Part shown: positions 20,541 to 33,340 of the stretch, in pieces
Position numbering within the stretch: position 1 is the stretch's first letter
How the letters are laid out: the number at the start of each line of letters is the position of its first letter
Assembly: GCA_036346205.1 (NCBI GenBank)
Contig: JARFJB010001278.1
Span: 6,226,001-6,290,000 of the forward strand
Origin: Vesta saturnalis
Lineage: Eukaryota > Arthropoda > Insecta > Coleoptera > Lampyridae
Length of the DNA: 64,000 nucleotides
Direction of reading: 5' to 3'
Translations under genes and position numbers: made by a program
The notes under the pieces: generated by a model
Seen by the model: the letters and a program-made list of their open reading frames with translations, nothing else
Told to the model about the DNA's origin: nothing
The model's database searches: none

Positions 20541-22882
20541 TCTCAATAGGTGATTACGGAGTAGGAAATAGGAACGAGAGAGGAGAACGTTTAATAGAAT
20601 CTTGTAAAGAAAGAAAAACGTTTATTACAAACACGTGGTTCAAAAATCACAAGAGAAGGCTGTATACATGGAAATTAGTAGGTGACAGGTGCTAAAGGCA
20701 AATAGACATTATCTTAATAGAAGAAAGATTTATAAATGGTGTAATCAAATCACATGGTCTTCCGGGGGCAGACATAAATAGTGACCATGTCCTCTTGGCG
20801 TCAGATGAAACAGGTATGAGAGTGAAAAGACTAAAAAAAACCTGAACAAAGGAGACAATGGAACTTAGAAGAACGGCAAGGAATGGACAAGCACAAACTA
20901 GAGGAAGATATGGAAAGGGAATTTGACAAGATTAAAGATCACAAAAATAACAGCGCTGAAGAATGTTGGATTAGGTTTAACGTTGCAATACAAAAAGTGG
21001 CGGAAAACAAGATAAGTTACAAGAAAGGGGAAATAGCAAAAAAATCTTGCACAACATCGGAAATGAGAGAATTAATGAAGGAAAGAAGAAAGTACAAAAG
21101 ACAAAATACGAGGATGGTAAGAAATTGTACAGAAGGTGTTAATACAGAATCCCTGAGTGCCCAGAGTGCAAGCAAATAGAAGATTTGGATAGACAAGAAA
21201 GACATGATCTGGTCTATAACAAAGTGAAAAGTAACATGGGATGGATGTAAAAAACAAGGGAAACAGAAAGCAAAGATGGTGGAACATTGACAAAAGTGAG
21301 TGAAGAACTTACAAGGTGGAAAAAATACATAGAGGACTTATATAAGGCTAGTGAGAAACCTAAAGATTTAGTTTTCGAAAAAGAGGAGGAAGTTCAGGAG
21401 GACGATAAAGGGCATAAGATACTAGAAAGTGAAATAAAATTAGCTTGAAAGGACATACAGAATGGTAAGGTTTCGCGAGAGGACGGAATACCGGTTGAAG
21501 TGATTAAATGTTTAAGTGAAGAAAAAGGTTTGAAGGAATTAAAGGAATTGTGTAATAAGATCTAAGTGTGGGTAGTGGCATGAAGATTTTGATAAAACTG
21601 TTATGATTCCGTTAGAAAAAATGGAGGGTACTAAGAAGTATGAAGAACATAGAACTATAAGTATAATAGGTCACACGGTAAAAATATTGTTACGGGTTTT
21701 AGATAAAACATTGAGAAAAATCATGTAGGAAAACGTAGGGCAAGAACAGTTTGGATTCAGGAGAGGCGTGGGAACTAGAGATGCAACCGCGGTAGTAAGA
21801 ACGATTGGTGTAAGTTACAGCGGGAAAAGAAAATGAGTCTGTATCTGGTAGATTTGAAAAAAGCATTTGATTGCGTGACGTATGAAAAGCTGATGGATAC
21901 ATTGAAAGTTAAAGGAGTGGATTGGAAAGATAGAAGGTTAATCAGCAAAGTGTACATGAATCAGAAGGTAACGATGAGGGTAGGAGACAACATGACAGAA
22001 TGGCTTGACATCGGAAGGGGAGTAAGACAGGGTTGTTGTATATCTCCAACTCTGTTTAATATGTACTTGGAACAGATAGTGGAAGAATGTTTGAAATTTT
22101 TTGAAGGAATTACTGTTGGAGTACGACAAATACAATGTTTGCTAATGATATGATAGTATTTGCTGAAAACACGCGGGCTAATCAATATGTTAAAACACCT
22201 GGAAAATATGGAGGAAAGGTATGGTCTGAGAATTAACCATAATAAGACTAAGGTTACGGAGTTGTAGACATTCAAATATGCACGTGAGAGTGAGAGGAGA
22301 AAAGTTGGGACAATTGTGAAGGTATAAATACCACGGAGTTAACACAGGGCTGGAAGCGTGAATCGAAAATTGAAATGAGAATAGGAATGGCAAAACAGGC
22401 GTATAACAGGAAAAGAAAGTTGTTTAATAGCCGACTAAGCTTAGAACTGAGGAAGAAGTTAGCAAAGTGTTTTATATGGAGTGTCCTCCTATATGCCTGT
22501 GAGACATGGACAATAAACAGTAAGATGGAAAATAACTTAGAAGCAATTGAAATGTGGCTGTGGAGGAAAATTTGAAAATAAGGTGAATGGATCGAGTCAG
22601 AAATTAGGAAGTATTAAGAAGAAACCTATAAAACACTATGAGGAAAAGGAAGAGGAATTGGTTTGGGCATGTTATGAGAGGAAATAGTTTGCTAAGAGAT
22701 GTTCTGAAAGGGTCGGTGGATGGAGAAAGGAAGAAAGGAAAAAGAAAGAGGAAGTGATAGATGACTTGTAGGAACGAGGTGGTTATGTTGGAGTGAAAAG
22801 AGAGGTCATAGATAGAAAGTCGTGGAGAGAAAACACCTGATGACCTGCTTCAGCAGAATACCGATAATAATAATAATAAGAA
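20541..22882 (+). pseudogene. RTE-clade (BovB-like) LINE, 5'-truncated, inactive
   Basis: Starts inside the AP endonuclease: YGVGNRNERGERLIESCKER, TNTWFKNHKRRLYTWKLVGD, then RQIDIILIEERF and a GADINSDHVLL end motif. A linker frame (20883-21176) follows. The RT palm shows motif A as LVDLKKAFDCV and motif B as GVRQGCCISPTLFNMYLE; motif C reads FANDM, so the first catalytic Asp is replaced by Asn. The C-terminal end has LYACETWTINSKMENN, LEAIEMWLWRK and, in another frame, a GHVMRGNSLLRDVLKGSVDG-like block, typical of RTE elements. It ends at a short TAA-like run (22863-22880), as RTE 3' ends do. Several frameshifts and stops; no activity possible. Confidence 0.85.
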
Positions 22883-25279
22883 ATATGTTGAATGCATGCA
22901 GCGGTTTATCAGATTTTGTATGTCTTGGTTAATGGAGTGTTTTTCGTCTAGAATTTTTATGGTGCTTTAACGGGAATTTTGCAAAATTCGACCGACTTAC
23001 GTGGTTGTCATTCTAATCGTACAGAAGCGTGTACAAAGGAAGTACGGAAGGTAATCGAAAATCACAGTAACAGTTTTCAACCAAGATAGTCTCATTATAT
23101 GCAGCGCAAAACCCCAGAGCGTATAATTCTAAGCGAATCACTGACCATCAAAGATATGGTGTTACACGATCAAACCGCTTACGAATGTTAGCGGGTTGCC
23201 AAGCTAACTGTAGTGAAATGGGCGGGTTCAAAATAAGACAAAATGGCTGAAATTTAGCATTAAACACCTTACACTTACCATAAAACAACAAATAACAACA
23301 TTCGATCCGGGAAAAATTGTCTCTAGGCGCCGCAACAATTTTAAATTTTTCTAAAATATATAATCATATGCGAGGTGTTAAGTTAATCCTACCTCATTGT
23401 GGAAAATAGAATTGTAGCCCACTCGGTAGAATCATACACACTTCAAGTTTAAACATTAAATTCATATAACACCCTTTCACTTTAAAAGAGCACATTAAAT
23501 CTCGTCTCAGTAATCTTAATATACGTCAATTCAATTTTGAAAACCTTCAGGGTCAATTACCTTTAAAAATAAATTAATCCAAAGATTAACAAAATTTTGA
23601 AACAACTTATTGTTCGCACACTGTTTATTTATAAAATAAGAGTAATAAGGCATCTGGATACTTCTAATTTACCCTCGTATACACATAGACGAATTCTTGT
23701 AACTGTCAAGAAAGTTCTGAAATAAGTAAGTATCGCCCAATTTGGAAAAATTATAATTCGGTTTATTAATTTTTAACCACTAAAAGATTCACTTGTATCT
23801 CGAAAAATTGGAAAACGTATCGATCGGTGCGTGGCTTATGAAACATACATCTTTTTGAATTTTTGTCATTAAACTGTATTTAAACATTCACAAGCATGAA
23901 TGAATAATGCTAGTCTGAAATTGCTGTTAAACAAGTAAATCGTGATCAGTATTATGTATTCAATGACTTAATGCATGCAAACTAATTAAATTTGGAATCG
24001 ATCTGACTCAAAATAGACAATTTTAGGATCATTTAGCCAATATAACAAGAGATTGATTATTTTTAAACGGTGTAATCCTTTATGTACCTTCACATACAAG
24101 GAAAACATTGAAATCTTAGAATATAATATTGGTTCTTTTAAACTGTAGGAAAGGTCCATGATAACTTAAACTAAGAACTCTATTGACTAATTTTTCAAAA
24201 ATATTTACATATATTGTCTCCCTTAAGCAACACATATAAAAAAAAACAATTCTTATAGATTAAAGTCCCTAAATCCTACACTCTAAACATATAATATTCG
24301 GTAATGGCGATTTATTATCAACGCCTGAATGAAATTAACAATATAAATAATGACATCTCTAATGATAACCAACTTACTTCTACCGTTCAAAAATCTAAAA
24401 TTATTCTTACATTCATAAATTCCGTAGTCCCTTATCAGGTGTAATGTTGTATCCACTGAGGTTGATTTGCTTTTATTAATCCTGAATATGTATGCACACT
24501 CGTCACTGATAAGTGGCCTCAAATATTTACCTACCTTGGCCGTCGCACTACTCACTAACTTAAATGTCTAAGTTCTTTCACGCTTTTAAACTCGTATCAA
24601 AATTTAGCAATTTGGTTTACTAATTGCCATTAAAAAAAAATAAATATTTGTCACAGAATTCTTTAATAGAACTTGATCACTAAATCCTTAATTGTCAATG
24701 AACGGTCGATTTAATGATGTTAACAATCGCATACGTATTTAAATCAGTAATATTAATGTCCAATACTGTTTAATTTAATCCATAAAGCTTAACACACCAT
24801 TATTTAGTTACATAAAGAATCACCTCAAGTTTTTTTTGATCGCGCGGGTTCTTTATATACAATACTTAATACTTAATGATTGCTGTTCATTACCAATCTA
24901 TTTAGACACTGCTTAAATTTTGGAAAAACTGAATAGTAAATCACAATTAATTATTTCGTTTGTAAACGTTTACATACTTCATCCTCAAAATGAGTTTTTG
25001 CAGTAAAGTAATATACACTGCGGCACTAATTATTTACAAGTAAAAACCAGCAAAGATCGTGGTGGTCTCACAAAATACTCGCACGTGACCACCCTCTTAA
25101 GCATATCTCTGATATTAAGTATCTCTTGCCTTGCCCTGTCATTCTTAGGCTTATCTACCAGCGGTCATCCATTTTGAAAAACGTCTTTTCATTTATCTCC
25201 CTCTAACCAATAGTCTATCACAGAGGAGTCTTTTCCGGGTAGGTAAGCAGGAAACGGCCTTAACGCAGCCGAAACTCTA
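22883..25279. other. Long stretch without recognised gene
   Basis: AT-rich, no frame above 90 codons, no paired terminal repeats that I could find. The piece at 25060-25260 is slightly richer in GC and could be a non-autonomous element, but nothing supports this directly. Confidence 0.45.
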
Positions 25280-25379
25280 AAATCGCTGCCATCTTACAAA
25301 AAAACCTCAATAGTACTTCGAAATACTCGAATTTCACATTCGAACTTATTCCACATACTGTCCAGATTTAGATTCAACT

Positions 25380-25516
25380 TTTTATGAAAGTCACATATGT
25401 GCGAAAACTTTTGAATTATTAGAATAATAGAGACGTTGATTCTCCAAATTTGATGATAACCAGTGATGGATGTCCAGAACAAAAATTATGATATCTTCCA
25501 TTTTTCTTACATACTG
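25380..25516 (+). pseudogene. DUF7869-like fragment, upstream copy
   Basis: The plus-strand frame reads KVTYVRKLLNY, a stop, then RDVDSPNLMITSDGCPEQ and a second stop. The phrase SDGCPEQ corresponds to the SDxCxxQN motif of the DUF7869-like insect family. Its last 73 bp (25444-25516) recur at 27230-27302. It breaks off at 25516. Confidence 0.5.
25444..25516 (+). repeat. 73-bp direct repeat, left copy
   Basis: CCAAATTTGATGATAACCAG through CCATTTTTCTTACATACTG, identical to 27230-27302 apart from two or three bases. The two copies bracket 1.7 kb that includes the polymerase fragment. Confidence 0.85.
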
Positions 25517-25854
25517 TTACATACTGGTTTTTGTGAAAACGACCAATATTGCGATAATTTTGACTATTTATGACACTAAACTTAATGAAATACACGTAAA
25601 AATAAACAAACTAGTGTGTCCGCCGACCACAAGCCTCACCTGAAAGAAATATCTGTTTAAAATCAAATCGAAAAAAAATTAGAGACAAAAAGAGTCAAAA
25701 AACGTAGAATTACTTAAAGTTATATTTAAATTAAAATTACTTGATACATACAGAAACAGTATAATGAAATGTACAAGAAATTGTTTTGATAAAGGTAATA
25801 ATCTCATGAATAGGTATAGTTTGGCTGGTAGGATCATTAATTCAATCTCTTCAG

Positions 25855-26049
25855 GTTGAAGGTCGGTATTCCATCCGCCCCTTTTTTGTAGGTAGGCCCG
25901 AGAGGAGATAGGCAGCTGCTTTTCTCTCCTCTTCCTGTGCTGCTAAGGGTTACTCAAGGGTAGGAAACTGAAGACCAAGTTCCTCTTGGAAATCTAAATC
26001 TTCAGCCTCGTCCACTTGTTGGTCAAGCGCCACCGATCTGTTGTTGCAT
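25855..26049 (-). other. Weak coding trace of unknown origin
   Basis: The minus strand has an almost open frame CNNRSVALDQQVDEAEDLDF, EELGLQFPTLE, one stop, then RKAAAYLLSGLPTKKGRMEY. The composition (acidic then basic) looks protein-like, but I do not recognise it. It lies inside the 1.7 kb segment between the two 73-bp repeats. Confidence 0.25.
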
Positions 26050-26318
26050 GATATGTGAACGCAGTTTAGGCATAGATCAGTGCAACTTATCAACCTAAGC
26101 AGTAAAACGGCAGTATTTAGAGTTTTTTTAATTTTTGGGAATTCTGGCCATTTTTAGTGCGCTCTAGCAGGGTAACAGTTGATCGTAGAAAGAATTATTA
26201 TATATCAAACTTGCAGTAAAGTTTGTCTACTTTAATTTTACAAAGTATGGTCTTTTCAAGAAAACGCATAATTATGGAGATTTAGCCAAAAAACCATGCG
26301 CCATCTTGGATTTTGACG

Positions 26319-27233
26319 TCACAAGGATGCCCCACGTAGCACAAAATACCCATCGTATCCCTTCATGTTATGCGCAATGCATGTAACTTTAAATTTTCGC
26401 GCTCTCTCGGCAACATACGACAGAAACGATTCAACGGGATTTTCCCTGAAAATGTGCACTCTTTCACTACACGTCGAGCATCGCTCATCCAAATTGTTGA
26501 TGCGCTGAATACAAGTGGAACAAACATTCGCGGCCACGCATAGATTGGGCTCATGCAGAAATCGATCATCCGCCCCCTCATATACCTTCTCTTGCATGCA
26601 TTCCAAATCGTAAAAGATAAACATAGATGGTTTACCATTACTACCGTTGCGTCGCACCTTGTTAACAGGCATGTAACAAAGATGACCAATAGCCTTTTCG
26701 TTCATGCACGTCGAGCATTAGCTGTATCCGCACCTATGTTTACCCTTTACTTGAATGGTTTTCAGACACTTTAAACATCTACGCAATTTTTCACATAGTT
26801 TAGCATCCTTATGGTTTCTAAGGCATTCCTGTCCGTAAAACTCTCTTTTGCAATAATTGCACGCAATTTTAGGATTTTGAACGGAACACGATGGTTTTTG
26901 ATGACAGCTAGGACACTTCGCATGCCGTTTTTTGTTATTACAACGCTTTTTGCACTGTTCGCAGTAATAACTACAAGTAAATGCTGAAGTGAGACTGGTA
27001 ATTACGTTATAGTGCCCATCTTCGAGTATTAAATTTAAAACTACCCTACCCGGTTCCCTAGGGCCTTCAAAATAAACTGAATCACCTACGCGCGAATTAT
27101 AAACTACAATGGTATATGAAGCTAAATGATTTTGAAATGCTTGAATGTGTTCGTAACTACCACCCTGACTAAGATCTACAGCGCTGTTTTGGCGGAGTGG
27201 TACAGCTCGTGCTTTAAGTAAGGGATAACCCAA
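26319..27233 (-). pseudogene. Polinton-type protein-primed DNA polymerase B, N-terminal and exonuclease part
   Basis: One frame of about 305 codons interrupted by a single stop (after KGKHRCGYS). Residues 75-170 carry several Cys pairs (YYCEQCKKRCNNKKRHAKC, CNYCKREFYGQECLRNH, RRCLKCLK), the zinc-binding insert of this family. Then FIFYDLECMQ gives the ExoI D-x-E motif of the 3'-5' exonuclease, and AHNMKGYDGYFVL resembles ExoII (N-x2-6-D). The protein stops before the palm and thumb domains. This is the pPolB of Polintons/Mavericks, which copies the element by protein priming. The other Polinton genes (9.1-11.5 kb) are on the same strand, but 15 kb of unrelated repeats lie between, so they need not come from the same copy. 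Confidence 0.85.
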
Positions 27234-27612
27234 ATTTGGTGATAACTAGTGATGGATGTCCAGAACAAAAATTATGATATCTTCCATTTTTCTTACATAC
27301 TGGTGCACGTTTTAAAAACGTTGAAAATGTCGAGTATATTTTTCCTATCAGCGGCCACTCGTATTTACTGTATGATCAAGATTTTTCGTTAATCGAAAAA
27401 AAGATGCGGATGGTTGGAAAACTAGAAATTCTAGATGGCTGGGACAAAGCATGAACGCGTCCAATGCCTTTTAATTTAGTAAAGATTAGCGTTTCTCAAA
27501 TACACAATATTAAATCAGCTACTGACCCATATTTCCTAAAAAGTGCTAAACCACCTGTAAAGCTAAAAGATGTTCGAATGTTAAGGATAGAAAAAGCTGC
27601 CCATTAGATTTT
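27230..27612 (+). pseudogene. DUF7869-like fragment, C-terminal copy
   Basis: Begins with the second copy of the 73-bp repeat: LVITSDGCPEQ, then FLHTGARFKNVENVEYIFPI and SGHSYLLYDQDFSLIEKK, and after a frame change FNLVKISVSQIHNIKSATDP plus VKLKDVRMLRIEKAA. The block FP(I/V)xGHSxLxxDxDFxxIEK is the hallmark I associate with DUF7869-like proteins. Two frame changes and a stop show decay. Function unknown. Confidence 0.55.
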
Positions 27613-27639
27613 CTGAAAGATATTTATGAAGGTCCATGG

Positions 27640-29310
27640 AGATCCAGTGTGCAGTGTCCGACGTACTTTAATAATTGCCACACTCGTCACTTTCCTAGAG
27701 TCGGGACTCTACATCTAGGATACAGGTCGGGCTGGTTGTAAAAGCACTTATTGCGTATTTAACTCATAGGTTCTATATTACGTCTAGTGGTCGCAGATTA
27801 GATATTGATGTTGACCCGTAAGCGACGGCTCCAGAATCAAAAATGGGCAGGATTAAAGATTTGTTAAGTCGTATGACTTTTCTGTCAGCTTCCCATTTTC
27901 TATTAGCGAGACATTTTATTATATTTAAATGTTTCCGTGCTTTTGTCACAATAGCTTATATGTGCGACTTCCATGTTAATGTTGGTTCAAACAACACACC
28001 TAAGGGTTTGAACATTTGTTCACATTGAACTCTGTTCTGTTTCATGCATAGGTTGGGCTGATGGTGCGTTTTCCTTCCCCTATCTGCAGAAATACATGCA
28101 CACAGTTTTAGAAGTTGAAAGCTATGACAAGTAGAGCACCGCTTAATGGGGAGCCTTGGAATCATGGTCTCTAGTGGATGGATGGCTTCCTTTTACTTGA
28201 AACTTTATGTTTGATTCAATAATGCATAATGCCCCATTCATATATCGTTTGTAATATCCCATGCTTCCACACCAAGTCCTATTCTTTCTCTAAGTCAAAA
28301 AATATGGCAGAGGCGTGGTGATACATTCCGAATCCTTCTTGTATAATATTTGCAAGGTGGAGTATGTTGTGGTTCCTTTACAACTAAGCAAACAAATGGG
28401 TCGGTGATTGCTCGCTGGTTTTTCACGCCTTTGGCTTGTATAGTATATGACCATTTTCTCTGCTACTTGGGAAGGTTCCGTGATGAACAGTCCCTGATCT
28501 TCCAGCTTTATTATGTTTTTTTCGGAATGTTTTATGGCTATGGCTTTAACCTTGTTCCATATTTTCCCACTTGTTAAATTTGATGTAATTTTTGAAACAT
28601 CCAAGGTTGTAGTTTCCATTCGAGAGTTTTCGAGCTACAGCTCGTTATTAGGTTTTCAGTTGGAAATTTTGAAAAATTTTGCAGAGCCTTTTTGCTGTTC
28701 GTAATTGCATTTGATATATCTCCATTCCACCATGGGTCAGTTTTATGATATTGTTTGTCAACGTACGTGTTATTAATTCCAGGTTGATTTCTGCTAATGT
28801 TTGGAATAAGTGATTTAAACTTATTCCAGTCTGCATCTGCCATTCGACATTTGCCAGGCAAGCAATATTCAGCTGTTGCTTTCTTTACAGACATGGGTAT
28901 TGGAAAATGATCGCTTCCATGCAGATCCGCGACTGCGTTCCAAAAGTAACTCATAGCCAGCTGTGGGGAGGATATGGTAAGACCTATCTATCGCTGAAAA
29001 CAAGTTGGTCAAAGAATTAAAATGGGTAAAATTACCGTTGTTTAATGAAACCATATTGCTTCCATCAAGCAGTTGTTCAATATTCTTACCTTTGTTGATC
29101 CCCATGTCTAGCTATGTGCATTGAAATCGCCCATTAGAATGAGTGGTGTAGGAAACTGTGAAATTAATTCTTCTAGGTCGAATGTTATCCAGTTGTCTTC
29201 TGTCAAGTACACGTTACATAATGTTATTGTAACAGGATACTGTATTACTAAAGCGACTCCTTGTATATTTGTGTTTATCTTTACTTTACTATACAACCAA
29301 GGACAGTCCG
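27640..29310 (-). pseudogene. I/Jockey-group non-LTR retrotransposon relic
   Basis: Reading from 29310 downward: NTNIQGVALVIQYPVTITLC and PLILMGDFNAHS (AP endonuclease), the lLNNGNFTHFNS region and LHGSDHFPIPMSV (end of endonuclease), a linker with KTDPWWNGDISNAITNSKKA, RPICLLSCKG (start of RT), IFFDLEKE (motif A, from about 28305), then a jump to LGVLFEPTLTWKSHI and RKHLNIIKCLANRKWEADRK (thumb side), ending IFDSGAVAYGSTSISNLRPL and SAFTTSPT. The RT catalytic motifs B and C are deleted between about 28150 and 28040. The domain order and the GAFxTSP motif point to the I/Jockey group. No RNase H or tail is left. Confidence 0.82.
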
Positions 29311-30059
29311 GCTTCCTGAGGGATTAGAACTTAACAACTTATGTAAGAAACCTAATGAGATAGTTCCGGTCAAAATCCAGAACTTAAAATGCCTCATGGG
29401 ATGCCTTGAAAATCGAAACTTTTATGAAAATCTATTTCATAATAATACGTCCAACTCAACAGGACAACACAACATAGATCTAGATAACGAAGATAACCGT
29501 AGCGGTTGTAACGACTAGGAAGTTCGAATATCATTTTATTAAAAATGTTGTTCTGCATTATTTCATAATAAATACAAGATTTTATCCTAATACCATACTG
29601 TTTCTTATAAAAATAACATGTGTTCTCCAGGTTTTTGTAAAAACTACATTAGTCCGACATTTTTTTCAAACTCTCCCTTCAAAGAAAAATATATGCATCA
29701 AATAAATACCTTAAACCAAGCACATCGTTGTAGATAGGAGTTTCACTAATAAGCCTATTGATCATTGTACGGGAAATTACTTTTTTTGATTTTCTCAAAG
29801 CTTGATTTTTGGATGTATGCCGTTTTTTGAAATCAACGCCCCAATTGTTACCTTGAATTGAAATTGTTTAATCTAGCTTTGATTTTGTTTAGTACAAAAT
29901 TGATAACTTCTAATTATAATTTGATAATCTCAAATTAAATGTGTTAAATCCCAAAATGAATTTGATCAGTTTCAATTTGAACTTGGAAAGGTATAGAACT
30001 ACTCATCTTAGCAACCTATTATTGATAACCTATCGTATGAGTGAACCGTTAACTAAAAA
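29311..30059. other. Stretch without recognised gene
   Basis: AT-rich; a plus-strand open stretch at 29261-29515 has no recognisable domain and overlaps the LINE 5' end. Nothing else stands out. Confidence 0.45.
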
Positions 30060-31040
30060 GTAAGATTATGATTGACAATACATAAAATTTTATTACATAA
30101 TTTACCTTTATCGTAAATTATCCCTTCCATGACATAAACAATAGAATGCTTACAAAATGCAACATCCGGCGTAAGAAGCATTCTCAGAATTTCTTGCGTG
30201 ATGTTAAACTAAAAAAAAAATTAGTATAGCCAGCGTTCCTTTGCATGGAGTCATTGCGGTTTTTGCATTATTTAAAGTTCGGTCTCTGAAGCTTAATGCC
30301 CTGATATAAAAAAAAGCGTGTTACAAAGAAACATTATAATGAGCTGGATATCTTCAACCACGAAACACCTGCAAATCGTCCTCAAGGTCGTTCAAATCTA
30401 GTCGGAATGTCATCTAATTAGTGTTTTTCTAGCTAAAAGAGTATCACCCCATTACAGAATGTTATTGTTTTAATGTCCTTCACCCTGACCTGTTTTAACG
30501 TCCTTCTCAAGATCGTTCTCATAATAGCGAATCGTGATATTAAACGGTGATTTGAGTGCGTTTCCCCCATTTTTTAGTTATGCGTCATTTTTGTTTACTA
30601 CCCAGATTTCTTTGAATCGCCAACCTCTGAAACTGCCAATTTCGATCAGTTTTTTTTTAATGATACGTTCTTGGATATTGTAATTGATTCCAGTTCTGCT
30701 CAAATATTTGGTTGATTTAAAGATTAATTAAAGAATTAATGTTGTATAATTATTATAATGTGAAATCTACACATAACTTACTATGCTCATAAAAGAACAA
30801 TAAGTAATCGTTGAAAATGTTTTGCATAAAATTATATTACTATTGTGAGAAGATTCACATTTTGTACTAAAAAATATCTATTGATATAGTACTATGAAAA
30901 TGAATTAGGTTTTAAAAATACCCAGAACGTACATTGTGGTTTGTTTTGCATTGAATTTGAGATTAATTAAGATGAAGGAGAAGCAGCGTTCTACATAAAG
31001 GTAAGATACGGAGTAGAGATACAGGATATGAGATTTTAAA
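30060..31040 (+). repeat. Composite repeat unit alpha, copy 4, with a vestigial array
   Basis: GATTGACAATACATAAAATT and GCAACATCCGGCGTAAGAAG align with 12770-12890, and AGAGTATCACCCCATTACAG with 13125. Homology weakens after 30640. It ends in only a few GGATAYG-like units (GAGATACAGGATATGAGATT at 31016), so either the array shrank or it never expanded here. Confidence 0.6.
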
Positions 31041-31540
31041 TGCATGAACCAAATACACAAAGCGAGAATTCCCCTTGGAATTCTCTATTAATTGCTAACA
31101 TTTAAAATTAAAGTGAAGTTAAAGTGACATGTTGCGACAATCATAACGTCGTCATCAAGCTATTAAAATTAATACAATTATTAGAACATAGAACTTACGA
31201 ACTAAGATACTTACATTAAATAAAGCAATGGTAAAACCATAACAAAAATTAAATAAGAGAAGTTTTAAAATATAGGCAAAGCATTTAATAGTAAAAGTAA
31301 AATTTTAAATTTTAAATGACCAAAAATATAACTTACATAATGAATCTTGATAAGATGGTTTGAAGACAAGTTAAATAAAAGATCAACTTGTACCCTTCAG
31401 TGCTACCACGGTGTGAGAACTTTGATTTGAGGGCCCAAAAATTAAAGGCCGGCAACTTCTGCTGAACTTCTGGAGAAAAACCATGAGAAGAGGAAAATAA
31501 CGTTAAAATTAGTCCCGGTTCTCACATCACGACACATTAG
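31041..31540. other. Stretch without recognised gene
   Basis: No frame or repeat recognised. Confidence 0.4.
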
Positions 31541-31559
31541 AAATTACTGATGACAATCA

Positions 31560-32145
31560 AAAATATATCTGGAGTGGAACAACACACGATCTTCCAACCT
31601 AGAGGAAATTAAAACAAATGAAATAATTTTAATAATAATTACTATTTAGGATAATTATGCAACCTCTTTTGCAATACGTTCGTAATGAGAATAGGTAACA
31701 TTGTAAAACCAACAACAATAATCTCTCAGATGAACGTTTAAAACTTCATACCAAATAGACGCTAATAGATATACAGATTCTAATAAAATACATTTCTTTT
31801 TGAGCTTTTTAATGGTGTATTTGTATATTAAGGTTATACAATCTAAACGTTTCTATAACACTTACAGTTATCTTCGTCAGTAATAATATTATATATTAAA
31901 ATCGTTAATGATATTGAAAAAGATAAGTATTACTTATAATAATGGTGAAAGTTTACAGTTTCATAATACAGATTCTAACTTTACAAAAATAATTCAAAGG
32001 AATACTGCCTCTATAAAATATCGGTAGTACAGTGTAAAGCTAATTAAACCTTATTTTTTTAATTTTTAAAGCTTATTTGGCGTTGTATTACGAAAATTTA
32101 TAAAGAAAAGTTTTGTAAAATTGAATTATATTAAAAAAATTCGTT
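31560..32145 (+). repeat. Dispersed repeat family A, copy 2
   Basis: GAGTGGAACAACACACGATC (31572) matches 5590, and GATAATTATGCAACCTCTTT (31650) matches 47382. The repeat runs into a CA-rich array exactly after TTCGTTTACACA, where copy 1 has ATATTTACACATTTTCC. Confidence 0.6.
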
Positions 32146-32787
32146 TACACAAACACACAAACACACAAACACACAAACACACAAACACACAAACACACAA
32201 ACACACAAACACACAAACACACAAACACACAAACACAAAACACACAACAACACAAACACACAACACACAACAACAACACACAAACACACAAACAACACAA
32301 ACACAAACACAAACAAAACAAACAAACACACACAACACACAAACACACACAAACACACAAACACACAAACAACACAAACACACACAAACACAAAACACAA
32401 ACACAAACACAACACAACACACAAACACAAACACACAAACACAACACAAACACAAACACAACACACAAAAACACACAAACACACAACACACAAAAACACA
32501 CAAAACAACAACACAAACACACAAACACACAAACACAAACACACAAACACAAACACAAACACACAAACACAACACACACAACACACAAACACAAACAAAA
32601 CAACACAAACACACAAACACAAACAAACACACAACACACAAACACACAACACACAAACACACAACAAACACAAACACACAAACACGCAAACACACAAACA
32701 CACAAACACACAAACACACAAACACACAAACACACACAACACACACAACACACACAACACACAAACACACAAACACACAACACACAC

Positions 32788-32850
<63 letters not shown>

Positions 32851-33340
32851 CAAAAAAACCCAAAAAACCAAAACACACAAAACACACAAACACACAAAAC
32901 AACAACACACAAACACACAAACACACAAACACACAAACACACAACACACAAACACACAAACACACAAACACACAAACACACAAACACACAAACACACAAA
33001 CACACAAAACACAAACACACAAACACACAAACACACAAACACACAAACACACAAACACACAAACACACAAACACACAAACACACAAACGCACCAACACAC
33101 AGACACACAGACACACAAACACACACACACGCACACGCGCACACACGCACGAACGCACACACACACATACATACATGCAGACATACGCATTACGCACGCT
33201 TATACACGCGCGCACACGCGTACCCACGCACACACGCGCATACACGGGCACACATGTACACACACACACACGTAGACACGCACACACGCACACACACGCG
33301 CGAACGTACACACGCACACACGCACACATGCACACATGCA
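32146..33340 (+). repeat. 1.2-kb CA-rich satellite: ACACAAAC octamer, then (AC)n, then mixed
   Basis: 32146-32236 is an almost perfect ACACAAAC octamer array, 32237-32790 a decayed form of it, 32790-32848 pure (AC)n, 32849-33100 octamers again, and 33100-33340 degenerate ACRC units with CpG. Very long frames in five of six phases (up to 416 codons) come only from the repeat and are not genes. At 33340 the array abuts the truncated 3' end of the LINE that follows. Confidence 0.9.
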
